DNA from: Candidatus Fibrimonadaceae bacterium
GTDB lineage: Bacteria; Fibrobacterota; Fibrobacteria; Fibrobacterales; Fibrobacteraceae
NCBI GenBank assembly: GCA_031281345.1
Contig: JAITFN010000067.1
Location: forward strand, 1 to 64,000
Direction of reading: 5' to 3'
DNA: 64,000 bases
Positions 61,492 to 64,000 of the stretch are shown in pieces (within the stretch, counting starts at the first letter, position 1; each line of letters opens with the position of its first letter). The position numbers and the translations under genes were made by a program. Under the pieces are notes generated by a model, which did no database searches, had not been told where the DNA came from, and saw nothing but the letters and a program-made list of their open reading frames with translations.

Positions 61492-63800
61492 TATTTTTAG
61501 AATCGGCAATACATTTCTGTTTGACTAGCTTTTATGAATTGACGAATTCTTACGGAATTTCGCTAATATTGCTATCCCTTGCTGTTAGCGCATTTCTTGC
61601 CCCTTTTTACTATTTAACCGGAATTTTAGAGAACAAGGAGCGTGCAATAAAACAAAGGCTAGAACCATTTATTCAAAAGATAAACACAATAAGAGATTCC
61701 AAAATAAGGCATTCTCAACTGAGAGAGCTTTACAAATCCTTTTCTTATTACCCGTTTTATGCACTCCGCTCGCTTGCAAGTTTGTTCATACAAATTCCAA
61801 TGCTGTTCGCCGCTTATGGAGTTCTAACAAAAAATCCGCTGAACGGAGAGCAATTTTTGTTCATAGGTGATCTTGGCAAACCAGACGTTTTGCTTTTTGG
61901 AATAAATTTATTGCCTATGGTGATGACAGCAATAAACATAGCCTCTGTTTTGCTCTCTGCAAAAGCCAACACCCCTGAACGCAGGCAGGGTATTTTTATA
62001 GCGATGCTGTTTTTCTTTATGCTCTATGACCAAAATGCTGCTCTTTTGATATATTGGAGCTTTAACCAGTTTTTCAATTTTGTAAGATATTTAATGGTTT
62101 GCAAATTGCCTAAAATAAAAATGCCTCCAACACTGAACTTTGATTTCGCTTGGCAATTTTTGTTGGTACTTTCAATACATTCTGTGCTCACTTCATTTGT
62201 GGGGCAAAAAATATCCGATGTGTATGCAATTTTTGCCGCGTTCATAGCCTTGCTCGTTTACAAAATCATCAAAAAAAGCAAAATTTATTTTTCGGTTCCT
62301 AATTTGAAAACCATAATCCTCAACATAAGTGTAATGGCATTTCCTGCTATTCTCATTTTCAAATCCAACGCTGTTTATTTTGATTTTGTGGACACAATTA
62401 TCTATGGAGCCGCTCTTCTGATTTTTTCAATTGCTGCTCCTTTCATTCTTTCTCCGAAATTTTCTGTTTCCTTTATTCTGGCTATAATGTTTTTGCCTAT
62501 GGTCAGGGAAATTACGCATTACACTAGCGAGTTGAGAATAGCATTTTGGGTTTTGTTTGTTGCAGCTTTGATATTCATTAACTCAATTATAAGGCAAAAA
62601 ACCGCCATTATGGTATTTTCTTTAATGGCCTCTGCTTATCTTTTGTTTTTTGTTGGGGATATAAGTTTAGGTTCCAAAAATCCTGGCGAAAAAATTGATA
62701 TTCCCAAAGAACTTTCTGAACTTGAATTAAAAGATTCTGCAAACATATATCTCTTTATGCACGATGCCTTTCCGCACAAAGATTATGCCGAGTATTTTAG
62801 CCTGCCACATTACGACAGTTTGATGAATCTTTTTGAGCGGAGCGATTTCAAAATATACGATGTCTATTCTATGTCAGATGCCACAATACCAACAATGTCT
62901 AGCGTTTTTGATTTTAACATAGATTATTTGACCAATATAAACAAAATACCAACCACAGGCAACAGAAATTATATAAGCTCTCTTAAAGATGCCGGAATTC
63001 AGGCAACTGTTTCGAAAAGCAGAGGTGATGATTTTTTCAGAGAAAGAATGGCCGGAAACAACATAACCAACATACTGTTGCAAAGCAAAGGTTACAGCAC
63101 AGGGAATTACAATCCTCACGACAGATATATATCCAGTGGAGAAAATTTTTACAATTTTGTATTACACGATGAAGTCACTTCTATGCATTTGCTGGAACCC
63201 AAAAATTTGATATTCAAAAATCTATTGAAAGCTACTTTAAATTCCACTATGGTGAGTACGACCAGACAATACCTTGTGAAAATGGCGGAACTTGCACAGA
63301 GCAATTCTGGTAAAGGCAAAGTTTTTGCATGGGGAATGGGGTGCCCTGGGCATTCCACTCTAGGGGCAATGGGAACAACGGAAAGAGAAATTCAGCTATT
63401 CTTGCCCGTTTACAATAAATGCCTTGCAGCTATGAAGGAAGAGATAGTAAAAGCGTCATCGAACAGCAATGCAATTGTGATTTTTATGAGCGACCACGGT
63501 TTGTTTTTCGTAGATGACGGAGACAGATTTCCAAAAAACTACGATTTCGGTAAAACCGACTATATGAAATTTCGGGACATATTCGGGGCATTTATGGCAG
63601 TTCGCTGGCCAAACAAAGAAAAAGCATCCGAATATGATAGTGAATTTTATGTTTCGCAAGATCTCTTTCCTATTGTTTTTGCTTATCTCTTTGATAGCGA
63701 AATTCCATTGAAGCATAAAATTCAAAATACCGAACTGAGGCTAGGTCCCCATAAATTTGATAAAGGCATTTTTTATAGAGATTTTTACAAAGGAGAATAG
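61488..63800 (+). CDS. YidC-like membrane domain fused to a sulfatase-type phospho(no)transferase/hydrolase
   Basis: 770 residues. The N-terminal about 215 residues follow the YidC/Oxa1 plan: a first helix (YGISLILLSLAVSAFLAPFY), a charged hairpin (RAIKQRLEPFIQKI), LFIQIPMLFAAYGVL, and a last helix NAALLIYWSFNQFFNFVRYL. About seven more helices follow (220-400). From about 420 there is an alkaline phosphatase-superfamily domain with FMHDAFPHKDY (Asp426), DATIPTMSS (candidate nucleophile Thr) and FMSDHGLFF (Asp669, His670). In this operon it could transfer or release an AEP-containing head group at the membrane. It is not the cell's main YidC. Confidence 0.75.
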   Translation: MIFLESAIHFCLTSFYELTNSYGISLILLSLAVSAFLAPFYYLTGILENKERAIKQRLEPFIQKINTIRDSKIRHSQLRELYKSFSYYPFYALRSLASLFIQIPMLFAAYGVLTKNPLNGEQFLFIGDLGKPDVLLFGINLLPMVMTAINIASVLLSAKANTPERRQGIFIAMLFFFMLYDQNAALLIYWSFNQFFNFVRYLMVCKLPKIKMPPTLNFDFAWQFLLVLSIHSVLTSFVGQKISDVYAIFAAFIALLVYKIIKKSKIYFSVPNLKTIILNISVMAFPAILIFKSNAVYFDFVDTIIYGAALLIFSIAAPFILSPKFSVSFILAIMFLPMVREITHYTSELRIAFWVLFVAALIFINSIIRQKTAIMVFSLMASAYLLFFVGDISLGSKNPGEKIDIPKELSELELKDSANIYLFMHDAFPHKDYAEYFSLPHYDSLMNLFERSDFKIYDVYSMSDATIPTMSSVFDFNIDYLTNINKIPTTGNRNYISSLKDAGIQATVSKSRGDDFFRERMAGNNITNILLQSKGYSTGNYNPHDRYISSGENFYNFVLHDEVTSMHLLEPKNLIFKNLLKATLNSTMVSTTRQYLVKMAELAQSNSGKGKVFAWGMGCPGHSTLGAMGTTEREIQLFLPVYNKCLAAMKEEIVKASSNSNAIVIFMSDHGLFFVDDGDRFPKNYDFGKTDYMKFRDIFGAFMAVRWPNKEKASEYDSEFYVSQDLFPIVFAYLFDSEIPLKHKIQNTELRLGPHKFDKGIFYRDFYKGE

Positions 63801-63802
63801 GA

Positions 63803-64000
63803 ATGAATTTTGGAAGCAAAAAAGGCTACTTAGACCCTGGTACAGGCAATGCCTTGTTTGCCGCATTATTTGGCATTATTGGAAGCGTTGTTTATTTTGC
63901 CAAAAATCTTTTTTATAGAATTAAGGGTCAAAAGCAAGAGGTGTTTGAATGCGATTTGGCAATTTTCAGTGAAGGGAAAATGTATTGGATTTATTTCAAG
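63803..64000 (+). CDS. Partial membrane protein with a YLDPGTGN motif (cut by window end)
   Basis: 66 codons up to the window edge: MNFGSKKGYLDPGTGNALFA, then a membrane helix (ALFGIIGSVVYFAKNLFYRI) and the start of a soluble domain. The YLDPGTGS-type N-terminus is seen in short-anchored proteins of surface-polymer clusters; the rest is missing. It follows the fusion gene by 2 nt with SD AGGAGAATAGGA, so it belongs to the same operon. Confidence 0.8.
   Translation, partial: MNFGSKKGYLDPGTGNALFAALFGIIGSVVYFAKNLFYRIKGQKQEVFECDLAIFSEGKMYWIYFK

Noticed and set aside
61488-62145. Main YidC insertase
   Set aside because: It is part of a 770-residue fusion in a phosphonate operon; no rnpA, rpmH or jag context.

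Overview
The window looks like a chromosomal segment of a Fibrobacterota bacterium, probably a gut-associated Fibromonadales-like lineage. The evidence is two lipoproteins with the Fibrobacter succinogenes major paralogous domain (FISUMP), a third that keeps only a FISUMP tail, Ser-rich SSSS linkers, a GH51-like secreted glycoside hydrolase with repeated N-terminal modules, an AT-rich coding style, and a Gram-negative envelope gene set. This assignment is inferred from sequence features, not from a search.

Layout. 1-1500 is an accessory block: poly-C tract, lipoprotein with a FISUMP tail remnant, and a toxin-antitoxin (TA) module with a damaged MazF-like toxin. 1538-7176 holds a small acidic protein, an MltD-type transglycosylase, a CHC2/Toprim primase-like protein, a lipoprotein and a MacB-type permease. 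7176-9839 is a small island (FISUMP lipoprotein, unknown gene, PIN-type TA) bounded by a 33-bp direct repeat that carries the 3' ends of both neighbouring convergent genes. 9848-16159 is housekeeping: uvrB, superoxide dismutase, ligA, a leucine-rich-repeat protein, frr and tRNA-Ser(GCU). 16179-28810 mixes envelope lipoproteins and outer-membrane proteins, proB, two DUF4349-like proteins, ybeY, GerW-like and PspC-like proteins, a phosphoesterase, a STAS-DUF2225 fusion and an IMPase/HisN-like phosphatase. 28810-37484 is the elongasome cluster (mreB, mreC, mreD, mrdA, rodA) followed by ptsI, ptsH and an MCE protein. 37676-45358 is a second accessory-rich block: epimerase, cutA, two PIN TA modules, an aldo/keto reductase with a membrane polyferredoxin, VanY, DUF3450 and a FISUMP lipoprotein behind a G/C tract. 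45830-57154 holds glyA, a small lipoprotein, an orphan nuoN, a GH2 protein, a serine recombinase, the GH51-like enzyme and an AttH-like protein. 57197-64000 is one tight operon for 2-aminoethylphosphonate (AEP) synthesis and CMP activation. It ends with an unusual YidC-like/sulfatase-like fusion and a gene cut by the window edge.

How genes work together. The mre/mrd/rod block builds the lateral cell wall. The phosphonate operon supplies PEP mutase, phosphonopyruvate decarboxylase, AEP transaminase and a PntC-like cytidylyltransferase, so it probably decorates a lipid or surface glycan with AEP. The FISUMP-type lipoproteins share nearly the same leader peptide and recurring flanking repeats, which suggests a shuffled and possibly phase-variable surface repertoire.

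Two cross-cutting signals stand out. First, a TTTTCTAYATT box lies 6-8 nt before the start codon of many genes that lack a Shine-Dalgarno (SD) sequence, which predicts leaderless mRNAs. Second, at least five dispersed repeat families (called A to E here) sit at the edges of accessory modules.
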